Below are positions 11,205 through 22,771 of a stretch of DNA of 64,000 bases, piece after piece. Under the pieces are notes generated by a model. That model did not search any database, was not told where the DNA came from, and was given only the letters and a program-made list of their open reading frames with translations. The stretch's first letter is position 1. Every line of letters begins with the position of its first letter. The stretch covers positions 137,211,929-137,275,928 of the forward strand of contig CM035439.1 of NCBI GenBank assembly GCA_020310875.1. The letters are read 5' to 3'. The position numbers were made by a program, and so were the translations under genes. The DNA comes from Ceratopteris richardii. Its lineage: Eukaryota; Streptophyta; Polypodiopsida; Polypodiales; Pteridaceae.

Positions 11205-13078
11205 TCTTCATACCTCTTAGGCACACAATCTCTTGTATCTAGTTCCTATTTTTGCCTAAATATGGATATTGTAAATTTGTATCATATTCGCACATTGTAA
11301 GTGACAATGGAATATAGATAGTGTAGGTGAGCCTCATAGCTTACTGTTACACTTGAAATCTCATCTATTCTCTCTCTATCTCTCACTCATCTATTTTTTT
11401 CTTAAAGCCTGTATGTTAAGGTTCATCTGTTGGAAGATCTTGTAAACTTGTGAATTTATTATATTGTGGCCCACTACCACTTCCAACAGACTCCATAGGA
11501 AACTATTAGGTTACACCCATCCAGGAGCTACCTAATCAGGCCAAACAAGTTCCCTGCTCCTAAATGGTTTTTTGAGTGCAAAACTATGATCATAATTCTA
11601 TCTTAAGGAGTCCCGAAACATAAAGAAATGTGTGAGGATGTGTATAGATATAGAGGATAATTTTGGTGATGAGTTGGAGCTATCTAGACTCTAGAAGGAT
11701 TCAGAATGTTCAAGAAAATTCAAATCAAAACCTCTATTTCCATCAAAGAGTTACCTGAGCAAGTGGCTCGAAAGTTAGGATTATTGAGTAAACAAACCCC
11801 TACAATGGTTTCTATGAAACGTTGTTATACTTTTGGAGGACATCACCTAGCCAACATGTGTCCTTTTCTAGTTCAAAACCTAGGGAACTTGAATGTAGAA
11901 TACTCCATAGTTGAGAGAATATACATGAACCACACTCACAAGATTGTCTCTATAATAAGCAGGAAGTTAGAAAAATTACTAGTAGCCTTAGCCGTAGCCA
12001 GGTAGGTATCAAGGATAGTACCATCGCTCAACAAGCTGTGTAGGTGAGAATTTTGTGAATTTTTCATTGTTTTGTCCATCATCCTATCCTATCACGATAG
12101 GCCATGAAAGTACAAATCATTACTGCACATCTATATTAGTGGCATGTGTACCTCAGAGCCTCCTTCAAGCACTAGGTTCACCATTAGAATTGTAAGATTT
12201 GGAGACCATGGCGATAGGGTTGCATCACCACGACACCCAGCACCATCACGATGGCAAACCCCATCGCGACACACCCATGCCATCATGATCATCCACACCA
12301 TCGTGATGGTTAGCCCCATGCTGATGCTCCCATGCTATCATGATCATCCATACCATCACAACAGTTAGCACCATTGCAATGATCCAACACCATCGTGATA
12401 GTCCAGGCATTGCAACGGTCTAGGCCATTGCAATGGTCCTAGACAATCATGATAGGGACCTTATTTGGAAGAAATTAGGGTTGCAATCATTTTGATAAAT
12501 TTTCATATTTTTTGAAATATATTGGGTGCTTCTTGGGCCTCCAAAGTAAGCAAATGCATGCACCATGAAGAATCAAGGCAACAAGCAATGTTTGGGAGAC
12601 TTCTTGAGTAGTCGACAACATGCCAATTGTGGTAAAAAGAGCTTGCCTTAAGGTTTAAATTTCATTAAATGTCCTTTGTCAATTCAAGCCTAGGTTAGGA
12701 TGTAGTTCTAGTATTTAAGCAAGTGTTGAGGCATGAACAAGTTTAGGATCTATTCACTCAAAACAATGCTTTTGGATTAACCATGAAGAATACTACCCTA
12801 ACATGGTTCCAATCCTTGCATTAAGGACAATGTAGGGATATTAATCAATTGCTGAAAGACTTTATTTTAGAATTCTCTACGAGCAAAATTAAACACAATA
12901 CTTCATCTTAATCCATAGGTTTAAGCAGAACCCATACGAAACTATTAGGTTACACCCATCCGCAAGCTACCTACTCACACCAAACAAGTTCCCTGCTCCT
13001 AAATGGTTTGTTGAGTGCAAAATTACAATCATAGTTCTATCTTAAGGAGCCCCAAAACATAAAGCAATGCATGAGGAT

Positions 13079-13308
13079 TGTTGATATATTTAGGTAGTGA
13101 TGTGTGTGAACACTCTAGGATCGTCGGGGCACTTTTTCCCCTCTTTAGGAGGTTTTTTTCCCCCGGCTTGTATATATGCCTATTGCCCTAATGGGGTACT
13201 TATCTTTGTACATTCTTTAGTAATACATTCAGTATTGTGTATTGTGCTCCAAGATTCTTCTTCTTCCTTGTGTTGATTGCGTGCTTTTGCAGACATCTAA
13301 CTCCAACA
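13079..13308 (+). repeat. 5' LTR of copia F
   Basis: Begins TGTTGATATATT and ends CTCCAACA directly before the primer site. TTGTATATATGC near 13170 is a likely TATA element. Its partner is at 17979-18208. Confidence 0.93.
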
Positions 13309-13310
13309 AT

Positions 13311-13321
13311 TGGTATCAGAG
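13311..13321 (+). other. Primer-binding site of copia F (initiator tRNA-Met)
   Basis: TGGTATCAGAG two bases after the LTR is the usual copia complement to the 3' end of initiator tRNA-Met. Confidence 0.93.
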
Positions 13322-13648
13322 TAGGTCGTCGCTTCATCTAGGGCACCATCGACACTCCTCCGGTTGCAGTCTCAGAATCGCACGAATTTTGGTGAGCATA
13401 CTCAACATCAGCATACTCAGCATGGTGCCAAAATCGCGATCTAAGCTCGTTTTGGCCTCCAAATGCACCATCGCAGTGCTTGTGCAAGCTATTTTGTCTT
13501 TTTGTGCCAAAGGTATATACCAGTTTCTGTTCGCCAGTATAAGCGTCTCAAAGTCTGCTACAGGTCTAGTGGAATTCATCTGGGCAATTCTCTTCAACTT
13601 TTTGAGATACAGTCAATTTTTTGCATCAAGGTATTTGAGTCATCGGCC

Positions 13649-14600
13649 ATGGCTGAAAGCAGTGATGTATTCCATATGTTGGCTGTTGAGGATAAGTTGG
13701 ATGGTACCAACTACCCATTATGGGCTTATATAATGCGACATGTGTTGGTTGCAAAAGGATTGTGGAACATTGTGCAGGGTGTCGAAAAACATCCTATCAC
13801 ACCTGCAACTGTTACAACTGCAGGTACTGAAGCTGATGTAGAAGGTGTCGAAGATCATGATATTCTACATATTCCCATTCGTGCTGCGGTTTCTACTACA
13901 CCTACTACAGAGTAGATTCGCTGGGATGGCAGAGATGCCTAGGCACATGCATTGATAGCTTTGTCCGTCAAACGTGCCATTATTCCTCACATTCGCTCTT
14001 GTAGAATAGCTAAGGATGCTTGGGATACACTTACCACATTGTACCAAGCTAGGAATGAGGCTCGTGTTGCTTACCTCCGAAAACAGTTGGAGAGTGAGCA
14101 CATGAATGAAGGTGATTCTATGGATAGTTTCCTAACGAAGATCAAAGACTTGAAGGAACAGTTGATTTCTGCTGATGAGGTTATACCAGATAGCTCACTT
14201 GTGCAGGCTGTTCTGAATGGTCTTCCTGATTCATATCAGAGTTTTGCTTCTACTCTTCGGTTGATGATGAAAGGCAATCCAAATGCCTTATCATTTGAGG
14301 AGTTAGTCTCTGTTCTATCACAGGAAGATCAGTCCAGGCAGAACAGGTCCATTATGCGAGTTGCAAATCAAGCTTTCTTGGCTAGTTAGAAGGGCAAAGG
14401 AAAATGGAGCTCCTCAACTAGTAAGCAGAAATCTGCTAATTCTGCATATTCGAAGAAGGAAGATAAAGATGAGAAGAAATAAAAAAAGCAAAAATTGTTT
14501 TGTACGTACTCTAAAGGGAATGATCGTATCATAAAGAACTGTCCAAAACTTGCTGCTAAAGAGGCAAAGAAGAAAGAGGCTGGAATGGTTGTTGCAGAGG
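13649..14600 (+). pseudogene. gag: Gag region of copia F
   Basis: Starts with an ATG encoding MAESSDVFHMLAVEDKLDG, then the NYPLWAYIMRHVL block typical of copia gag (UBN2-type), a VRAIIPHIRSC-like capsid region, and a C-terminal basic stretch with remains of a zinc knuckle near 14495. It would form the particle shell and bind RNA. The region is broken. Confidence 0.8.
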
Positions 14601-14689
14601 TCTCTACACCAAAAATAGAGTCTGCTAATCTTGTGCAGGAAGAAGAATGGGCGTTTACTACTGTCTATAGTTTTGACCCATCTTCTCGT

Positions 14690-17600
14690 GAGCAATGCAT
14701 GTCTGCAATAGACTCAGATGTTTGGTATTTTGACAATGGGTCAACCAAACATATTACCTCGCAACACGGTTTCTTCTCTTCACTCGAGGCTGCCCCTACA
14801 GGGAATACTGTTACATGCACCAACAACTCCTCTTATCCTATTATGGGAGTTGGTAAGATCATTTTGACTACTACTGATGGTAGTTCTTTCACTTTGTCAG
14901 ATGCTTTATTTGTGCCAGGGATCAAGAAGAACCTGTTATCAGTTTGTGCATTAGCCAAGATTGGGCTCGGTTGTGAAATTCATCGATGAGAGGTGTACAA
15001 TTCATGATCTATCAAATGGAGATGTGATTATTGCTTCTGGAATTTTATGTCTTGGGTTGTATAAGCTCATAGACTATGAAAGATCTGTAAATGATTTGGC
15101 ATGTGCAGTACATGATTCTCAGGCTATGTCAGATGCAAAGCTTTGGCATGCATGCTTTGGTCATCTGAATTTTCCTAGTTTGCTACGCCTGCAGAAATCT
15201 GAAACCGTGTCCTCTTTTCCCAAACTAGAGGCACCTGGAAAACATGTTTGTGAAGGCTGTATTTTGGGAAAAATGTGGCGTTCATCCTTTCCAAAAGATG
15301 GTTCAGTTTGGGCTACTCAGAAATTGCAGCTTAGTGATGTCTGTGGTCCTATGCAGACACCTTCTTTTGGGAATTATCTTTACTTCGTGACTTTCATCAA
15401 TGATTTTTCTAGGCATGCATGGGTATATCCATTGAAGGCAAAGTCCGAAGTGTTCATGTGCTTCAAACAGTTTTTGGTTTTGGCTGAAAATCTGTCAGCA
15501 TGTAAAATGGGCACCCTCCATTCTGATCGAGGGGGGGAGTATATGTCTTCTGATTTTAATACATTTCTGGCTGAACGTGGGATAAAACACCAGTGTACAG
15601 TGCCATATACACCTCAAAAGAATGGAGTTAGTGAACGAAAGAACAGGTCACTCATGGAGATGGTGAGGTGTATGGTCAAGAGTCAGGCTTTACCACATAG
15701 TTTTTGGCTTGAGGCTGTCATGTGTGCAGCATATGTACTGAACAGGTGTCCCACTAAAGCGCTGCAGTCTATCACTCCATATGAGGCTTCGCATGACCGC
15801 AATCCATCTGTTGCTCATCTATGTGGTTTTGGTTGTTTGGCATATGCATTAGTGCGTGAACAACATCGTAGAAAATTGGATGATAAAGCAATAAAATGTA
15901 TTTTTGTTGGGTACAGTTCTAAAAATAAAGGCTATTGTCTGTATCATCCATAGACTAAATGCATTCTGGTTAGCCGTGATGTTGTTTTTGTGGAAGATGC
16001 TATTCAGCCATTGCTTTAATGTACTAAGGAGACATCTGTTGGCTCCAAAGACATGTATGATACTTTGCTGCCTCTTTTTATAGGTGGACAGTCTAGTGCT
16101 GGTCCTAATGAGGCAACTTCTCAGCCTTTGTAGGTTTCATGTGATGATGCAGATAATTCTATTTCTAATGCAGATGTACATGATGCACTTATTGATGAGA
16201 GAGCTGATATTGAGCAGGCAAGAACTATGCCAAAATGGCTGGTGCAGACCTTGCGTGATAGCAAATTAAATGCACCTCTATCATATCGTACTCGATCAAG
16301 CTCTCATAGTGCGTCTTTTGCATCAAATTGCTATGCTATGGCTACATCTAGTCTCTGTGATGAGAATGAGCCTATTTCGTTTGATGAAGCACAAAATTCA
16401 GAAAATTGGATGGCTGCTATGCAATCTGAATATGATGCAATAATGAACAATGGTACTTGGTCTTTATGTGAATTGCCACCTAGCAAGAAGGCAATTGGCA
16501 CTAAGTGGGTATACAAGCTGAAGTGTAAATCTGATGGTACAGTTGACAGGTATAAGGCTAGGCTTGTTGCAAAGGGTTATGTGTAGGAAAGAGGCATTGA
16601 TTTTGATGAGACCTTTGCACCTACATGACGTATGACTACTGTTCGGAGCATTTGTGCACTTGCAACCCATCATGGTTGGAATGTACGTCAGTTGGACATT
16701 AAAACTGTATTCCTGAATGGTGAATTGCATGAAGAAGTGTATGTTTTTTAGCCGTGTGGCTTTGTGTAGAAAGGGCATGAAAACTAGGTGTGAGGTTAAA
16801 GAAGGCATTATATGGTTTAAAGCAAGCACCACGTGCTTGGTAAGAGAAGATACATGCCTATCTGATTGCACATGGTTTTGAGAACACCCAACTGGAAGCA
16901 CCTTATATGTTAAGTGTGCTAATGATGTGCTTCTGATCATTGTTGTCTATGTTGACGACATGCTGCTCACTAGTCCTATTGAGAAGCATATTGCTGATTT
17001 TAGGGCTGATTTGCATGCCTCATTTGAGATGTCTGATTTGGGGCATTTGCATCACTATTTGGGCATTCAATTTATGTAAGTTGATGGTGGAATGACTTTG
17101 TGTCAAATGAAATATATTGACACATTATTGCAGTGTTTTGGCCTTGAAGATTATAAGCCTATTGCCACTCCTATGGAGACAGGTTTACGATTGAGTCTTC
17201 ATGATGCTAGAGATGCATTTGATGTTGTCCTCTATTAGCAGGCTGTTGGATGCCTGATTTACTTATGCATTACTCGGCCAAATATTCAGTTTGCTATCTC
17301 ATAGATGAGCAGATTTATGCATTGCCCAGGTGTCAAGCATTGGTAGGCGATTAAGCGCATCTTTCGCTACTTGAGTGGTACTCGGCTACTTGGGTTGTTT
17401 TATCCCAAGGGGGGATCACTACCGCCAGATTTGCATGCTTTTTCTGACTCAGACTAGGCTAGTTGCTATGACACTCATGTGTCCACTAGTGGCTTTTGCT
17501 TCATGCTTGATAGCTCATGTATATCTTGGTTGAGCAAGAAGCAGCCTACTGTGGCCACTTCCAGTTCTGAGGCTGAGTATAGGGCAGCTTTCATAGCTAT

Positions 17601-17905
17601 TGTTGAGTGTGTGTGGCTCAGACGCCTTATGGCTGATTTGGGTGTTGGTCAGTCTTCTACCACCACCATCTTCACTGACAGTCAGAGTGCATTGGCAGTT
17701 GCGAGGAACCCTGTGTTCCATGCTCGCACTAAGCACATTGAGGTGCATTATCATTACATCTGGGAGAGGTTCTCTGTTGGGGAGATGAGCTTGGCATATG
17801 TGCCCACGTAGGAGAACATTGCAGACCTTTTCACGAAGGCTCTGCCCAGGGAGAAGTTTGAAGCTTTCCGCAAAGCTTTGGGCTTACTTCCTTTTGTGGA
17901 GTGAT
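14690..17905 (+). pseudogene. pol: Pol region of copia F
   Basis: Order of domains: protease (WYFDNGSTKHIT near 14730), GAG-pre-integrase H2C2 zinc domain (HACFGHLNF to CEGCILGK, about 15150-15270), integrase core (DVCGP, HSDRGGEY, NGVSERKNRS, about 15330-15660), reverse transcriptase (GTKWVYKLK, RYKARLVAKGYV, YVDDMLLTS, about 16490-17000) and RNase H (SSSEAEYRAA, ARTKHIEVHYH, about 17440-17880). This is the standard copia order. The region is broken in many places. Confidence 0.88.
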
Positions 17906-17965
17906 TTCCACATAGCTTGGCACTTCCTTATACATGAGTGCCAACTACTTGTTCACCGCATCACT

Positions 17966-18208
17966 CCCAGGGGGGATTTGTTGATATATTTAGGTAGTGA
18001 TGTGTGTGAACACTCTAGGACCGACGGGGTACTTTTTTACCTCTTTAGGAGGTTTTTTTCCCCCGGCTTGTATATACAGATATTTCCCTAATGAGATACT
18101 TATCTTTGGAAATTCTTTAGTAATACATTCAGTATTGTGTGTTGTGCTCCAAGCTTCTTCTTCTTCCTTGTGCTGCTCGCGTGCTTCCGCAGGCGTCTAA
18201 CTCCAACA
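17966..18208 (+). repeat. Polypurine tract and 3' LTR of copia F
   Basis: CCCAGGGGGGATT (17966-17978) is the purine-rich primer and the LTR (17979-18208) begins TGTTGATATATT, matching the 5' copy at about 90 percent by eye. AGGAT follows as the target duplication. Confidence 0.92.
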
Positions 18209-19405
18209 AGGATGTGTATGGATATAGAGGATAATTTTGGAGCTATCTAAATTCTATAAGGTTCCGATTGTTAAACCAAATTCAAATCCAAACCCTCTAC
18301 CTCCATCAAAGAGTTAGCACAGAAAGTGGCTCAAAAGTTAGGACTATTGAGTAAACAAACCACTAGAGTGGTTTCTATGAAAAACCTTATTATACTTGTG
18401 GAGGAGATCACCTAGCCAACATGTGTCCTTTTCTAGTTTAGAACCTAGGGAACCTGAATGCAAAATACTCCACAATTGAGAGAATATACATGAACCAAAC
18501 TCGTAAGATTGTCCTTATAATAAGCATGAAGTTAGGAAAACTTATGAGCAGCCTTACCTGCAGCCAGGTAGGTATTAAGGCCAGTAGGAGTAGTGGCCTT
18601 ACTATAGACCAACACAACACAACCAACCACCTTATCAGGCACAACAAAGACCAAAACATGTGCTAGGAGAGCACCCACCATGCCTTGCTGATGTAATTTC
18701 ATTCAAATATGGAGTGACAAATGATATCCTTAATACAACTTTAATACCAACATTTCCATTGATCTCAAGAAATGACCCCAATGATGAGAGGTTTGATATG
18801 GAATATCCTATGTAATGTATGCAAAACCCAACCCTAAACCTCAAAAGAGGACCCTATTTTAGATGCCAAGGAGGTAACTTTGTAAGGGAATGTCCCCATC
18901 CTCCACTTGTAGGGTAGCGACCTTATCTCCCCATTCAAGGATATTGTTCAGAGTGTGATAAAGAGCACATTATATCTGAATGTCATAAAACCCTACCAAT
19001 GCCTCTAAGATAACTCCAATCAGCATAATAGGCATAGTGCAAGCATCAAGTGGATACCCACCCACCTTTGTGCCAATTCACGTAGCGACCATAGCTGAGG
19101 CTTTAGATCAAACCCAACAAGTAGAACAAGAGAAACCCTCATAATCTAGTGAAATCGGACAGTCTAGCAGAAAGAAAACTAAATCATGGAAATTTTCTCG
19201 GGAAAGAGTTGAGAGACAATGGAATACGAAGCTATACAAACTTGAGGGAAGTTTGAAAGAAACAAGGGAAAAGATCATAGGATTAACATCACAAGAATCA
19301 CTAAAAATTCCCTCTTTGTGAAAGCCAGGATGAGTTTTAGTAAAACCCCTTGTAGGGGACTTGGATATGATGTTCAAAGCCTATCACGCTATTTTGAGAG
19401 AAGGA

Positions 19406-19620
19406 CCCAATCTTGCAAAGCTAGAAAAAAGCTACTCGAGAGTAGACCTAGCTGCTCGAGGCTACCCTATATGTTAAGTCCAGTAACCTAAGTCCAGTAA
19501 CCCAATCTTGCAAAGCTAGAAAAAAGCTACTCCAGAGTAGACCTAGCTGCTCGAGGCTACCCTATATGTTAAGTCCAGTAACCTAATCGAGGCTACCCTA
19601 TATGTTAAGTCCAGTAACCT
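19406..19620. repeat. Tandem repeat at the G3/H junction
   Basis: A unit beginning CCCAATCTTGCAAAGCTAG occurs at 19406 and again at 19501 (period 95 bp), followed by a third, partial copy after 36 bp (GAGGCTACCCTATATG at about 19589). Each unit begins with gypsy gag sequence and ends with AAGTCCAGTAACCT, which also precedes the copia H LTR remnant, so the unit seems to contain the junction between the two elements. Confidence 0.8.
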
Positions 19621-19686
19621 ATATTCTTCACTCCTTAGCTTCAATTCTTCATCAAAACATCAATTATTGATTTCCTTGCACCAACA
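19621..19686 (-). repeat. 3' LTR remnant of copia H
   Basis: On the minus strand this starts TGTTGGTGCAAGG right after the polypurine tract. Only some tens of bases are recognisable before the tandem repeat, so most of this LTR is missing or unrecognised. Confidence 0.6.
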
Positions 19687-19696
19687 GCTCCCCCTC
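19687..19696 (-). other. Polypurine tract of copia H
   Basis: GAGGGGGAGC on the minus strand, identical to the tract of copia I at 32511-32520, directly before the LTR. Confidence 0.88.
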
Positions 19697-19699
19697 AAT

Positions 19700-22120
19700 T
19701 ATCTATTGAGGTTTTCTCTATCTTCTTTATCCCTGCCATGTCCTTGAATCTTTGTAGCTTTGGTCCGTCTATGCTTTTGGTTAGCATATCAGCTATCTGA
19801 TCTTTTGTTGAAGTATGTATGACTTCAATCTCTTTATCCATCACCTTCTCTCTAAGAAAGTGATACTGAATCTCAATGTGTTTGGTCCTAGCATGAAAAA
19901 CAGGGTTAGCAGCTAAATACAATGAACTCATGTTATCTCCATGAATAGTGGGTGTACTCTGAATGATGTCAAAACTCTTCATAAGAGTCTTAAGGCATAT
20001 CACTTCCTTTGCAGCTTCCACCATACCTTTGTACTTAGCCTCTGTAGATGATAAAGCAACTATGTGTTGCTTCTTTGAACACCAAGAAATTAACTTATCT
20101 CCCACATAACACAAGTATCCATATGTTGATCTCCTATCATCAAGATTACCTGCCCAATCTGTATCACTATAGATCTTGATGTTTGTATCTGATGTAAAAC
20201 CATAATACAAACCTTCTTTGAGTGTACCCTTAATGTAACTCAACACTCTTTGTCTTGCAATCCAATGTTCTTTCCTAGGGCAATGCATGAATTGAGATAA
20301 TACTCCCACTGCATATGACAAATCGGGCCTTATTAATGTAGCATAAATCAAACTACCAACCAAACTTTGATATAGCTTCATATCTTTGAACTCTTCTCCT
20401 CCATATCTGCTTAATTTGTGATTCACCTCCATTGGAGTAGGTGCTACCCTGCAATCATCCATTTTAAACTTGATCAACAAGTTCTTCAAATACCTTTCTT
20501 GAGTTATATACACTCCATGTTGAGTGTATGAGATTTGCATGCCCAAGAAATACGACAAGTCTCCCAAGTCACTAATCTTGAACTCTTTCTCCATTTGCTT
20601 CTTTAGGCTTTGAATGCCTTTCTCATCTGTACTTGTAAGAATTATATCATCAACATATATGCACATGTAAATAAACCCATCATCACTTGCTTTGACAAGC
20701 AAGCTACTATCTGCCTTTGATACTTGGAATCCAAGTTCTTTCAAGAACTTCACAAGTCTATAATTCCATGCCTTTGGGGCCTGCTTCAAACCATACAAAG
20801 CTCTCTTGAGCTTACATACATACTCTGGATACTTTTGATCTTTGAATCCTTGTGGTTGCTCCATGAAAACATCATCTGAAATATAACCATTCAAAAAAGC
20901 ATTCTTCACATCTAATTGACATAATTTCCAACCTGTACATGCTGCAATAGCTATGAGTGTCCTGAGCAAACCCTTTCACAACAAGTCTATCTTTATACCT
21001 AGACACACTTCCATCTACATACCTCTTAGTTTTGTAAACCCATTTACATCCAATGATCTTCTGACTATTTGGTTTGGGAACCAAATCCCATGTCTGATTC
21101 TCTATCAATGCATCATACTTATCTTGCATAGCTTTCTTCCAATTTTCCTTACCTTTTGCCTCTTCATATGTAGAAGGGTCTTCATCTGCCTTTATCATAT
21201 AAGTGTAATCTTTGGTAGCCAAAAGAGAAGTGTCATAACTATACCTTGTAGGTTGCCATTTGTGTCTTGTTGACCTTCTGAGTTCTCCACTTCTTGAGGT
21301 TTCTGGTTCATCACATTCTGGATCAAACCTTGGCACTTCTTCTACTTCAACCTGTACTTCATTGTTCTTCTCTTCATCAAATTTTTGAACCTTTGATTTA
21401 CCTTTCTTTTGATCCACAATTTCTTCATCACCTGCATAAATATTGATTGTACCTGCATACCAAGTACCTTGCTCATCAAATGTAACATCCTTAGACACAA
21501 GGAATTGTTTTGTGGATGGACTCGACAACCTATATCCCATCTACTTATCATCATATCCAATAAACACATATTTTTCAGCTTTAGGCTCCAATTTATGCCT
21601 TAATTGAGATGGCACATATGCATATGCCAAACATCCAAATACTTTGCAATGATCTAGAGTAGGTCTCTTACCGCACCATGCCTCATATGGTGTCATACCC
21701 TGCAAAGCTTTACATGGTAATCTATTAACCAAATATGTGGCTGTCTTTACAGCCTCAGCCCACAAATAATTTGGACAATTTTTCTCCTTCATCATGGATC
21801 TTGCAAACTCAACAAGAGTTCTATTCCTCCTTTCTGCTACACCATTTTGTTGAGGAGAGTACCTGCAAGTAATTTCTCTTTTTATGCCTGCATTCCACAA
21901 GTAATCACTAAACTCATTAGAGAAATACTCTCCCCCTCCATCTGACCTTAGTCTCTTCAACTTATGACCTGTAATTCTCTCTGCATACACATGATAATGT
22001 TTGAATGTATTGAATACCTCTGACTTATCTTTGATCACATAGATAATAATCCATCTGGTAGCATCATCAACATAAATCACATAATACCTTGAGCCATTGA
22101 TACTGAAATCCTTTGATGGT
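19700..22120 (-). pseudogene. pol: Copia H pol, 3' part: integrase core, RT, RNase H
   Basis: From right to left: integrase core (LRSDGGGEY near 21930, NGVAERRNRT near 21840), the integrase C-terminal region, reverse transcriptase (IIGCKWVYKTKR, LDVKNAFLNG, KRALYGLKQAPKAWN, YVDDIILTS near 20650) and RNase H (YSDTDWAGNLDDRRSTYGY, ARTKHIEIQYHF). Standard copia order. The sequence is well preserved but broken in places, and its 5' side is cut by gypsy A within the integrase domain. Confidence 0.9.
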
Positions 22121-22746
22121 TGTTGAAGCTCAAGGTCAAGGACAAAGCATGGAAGCGCATCAAGGAAGTGGACACACAAGAAGAAGGAGCAAGTAGGGAG
22201 CTCCAAGAAGCACCTGTCAAATTTTCAGAAGAAATCCCTACAAAAATGGTGATTTTTATCAATAAAAACCATTATAAATACCATTTTCCATTTTTGTAAC
22301 TCCATTTTGTTCAAGCCGAGGAGTCCTCGAGCTTGAGGAGTATTAGAACTACCATCCTACCAATTTTCATGATTTTTAGACTCCGTTTGAGCCCCCAAAT
22401 AAGCCCCGGAACCTAATTTTTAACTAGGCCGGACACTAGGTCTGGACAGGGCCAAAACCACTCAAAAACTATAAAAAGGGCTGGGGAGCTCATTTTTGAG
22501 GTTAGCTTGCTGTAGATTTCAGTTTTGTAAGAGAGCTCTTTGGTAATCGAAGCTTTCCATTGTTCCACTCTTTGCTCTTACCTTGTGCGCGTGTGTGTGT
22601 ATGTGTGTGCATGCTTGTGTGCTTTCACTCACGCACTTGTGCCATCACTTGCTCGCGGTCTTCATACCGGTCCTCACGTCTCCACGGATTGACATTTATG
22701 AGGTGTATCTCCTCACGTTGGTACTCACCATTGTGCTAGAGTGACA
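22121..22746 (+). repeat. 5' LTR of gypsy A
   Basis: Begins TGTTGAAG and ends GTGACA. CGAGGAGTCCTCG (22317-22329) is a dyad also found in the B LTRs and, with different arms, in C. CTATAAAAAGGG at about 22469 is the TATA box. GT-rich low-complexity sequence follows near 22590. The partner LTR is at 41148-41773. Confidence 0.96.
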
Positions 22747-22753
22747 CCAAATT

Positions 22754-22771
22754 TGGCGCCGTTGCCGGGGA
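22754..22771 (+). other. Primer-binding site of gypsy A (tRNA-Asp)
   Basis: TGGCGCCGTTGCCGGGGA, complementary to the 3' end of plant tRNA-Asp, begins 7 nt after the LTR. This primer is typical of Athila/Tat elements. Confidence 0.93.

Larger units (their letters stand above)
10462..11488. repeat. Probable solo LTR in G2
   Basis: A 1027-bp block interrupts gag of copy G2 exactly where copy G3 is continuous (near 12920). It is flanked by GACTC on both sides (10457-10461 and 11489-11493), ends in CAACA, and starts TATTG, probably a decayed TGTTG. It contains a TATA-like CTATATAAG near 10818 and a CA microsatellite. No coding region lies inside, so the simplest reading is recombination between two LTRs. 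The parent family is unknown. Confidence 0.65.
9561..12020 (+). mobile_element. Decayed gypsy leader-gag copy G2, interrupted by a solo LTR
   Basis: Second copy. It opens with GTGAGAATTTTGTGAATT, carries a palindromic repeat array (about 9610-9990), the CTTATTTGGAAGAAATTA leader block, and then gag pieces matching the capsid-like domain (about 10250-10461) and the zinc-knuckle region (about 11500-12005). The two gag pieces are separated by the solo LTR at 10462-11488. Heavily broken. Related copies lie directly upstream and downstream. Confidence 0.7.
13079..18208 (+). mobile_element. Ty1/copia element F, full length but broken
   Basis: A 5130-bp copia element with two 230-bp LTRs, an initiator tRNA-Met primer site, gag, protease, integrase, reverse transcriptase, RNase H and a polypurine tract, flanked by AGGAT on both sides (13074-13078 and 18209-18213). 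The LTRs differ at about 23 of 230 positions by eye, roughly ten percent, making it by far the oldest datable element here. It has many breaks. It inserted into gag of gypsy copy G3. Fragment E (7262-8876) is a close relative. The short LTRs recall the Ale/Retrofit side of plant copia, but the lineage is not certain. Confidence 0.93.
12021..19405 (+). mobile_element. Decayed gypsy leader-gag copy G3, interrupted by copia F
   Basis: Third copy. It begins with GTGAGAATTTTGTGAATT, followed by a palindromic repeat array (about 12060-12455) that still keeps some CATCGCGA words, the leader block, and gag. Gag is split by copia F at 13079-18208 with AGGAT duplicated on both sides. To the right, gag continues with the zinc-knuckle region (about 18380-18990) and a charged region like the end of gag in A and B, up to about 19475 where it runs into the tandem repeat. 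Heavily broken. Its relation to A and B is clear from the gag order and repeat-bearing leader. Confidence 0.75.

Noticed and set aside
22560-22680. GT-rich tract in the A LTR as an independent microsatellite
   Set aside because: The same tract is present in the B LTRs and the 3' LTR of A, so it is part of the LTR itself.
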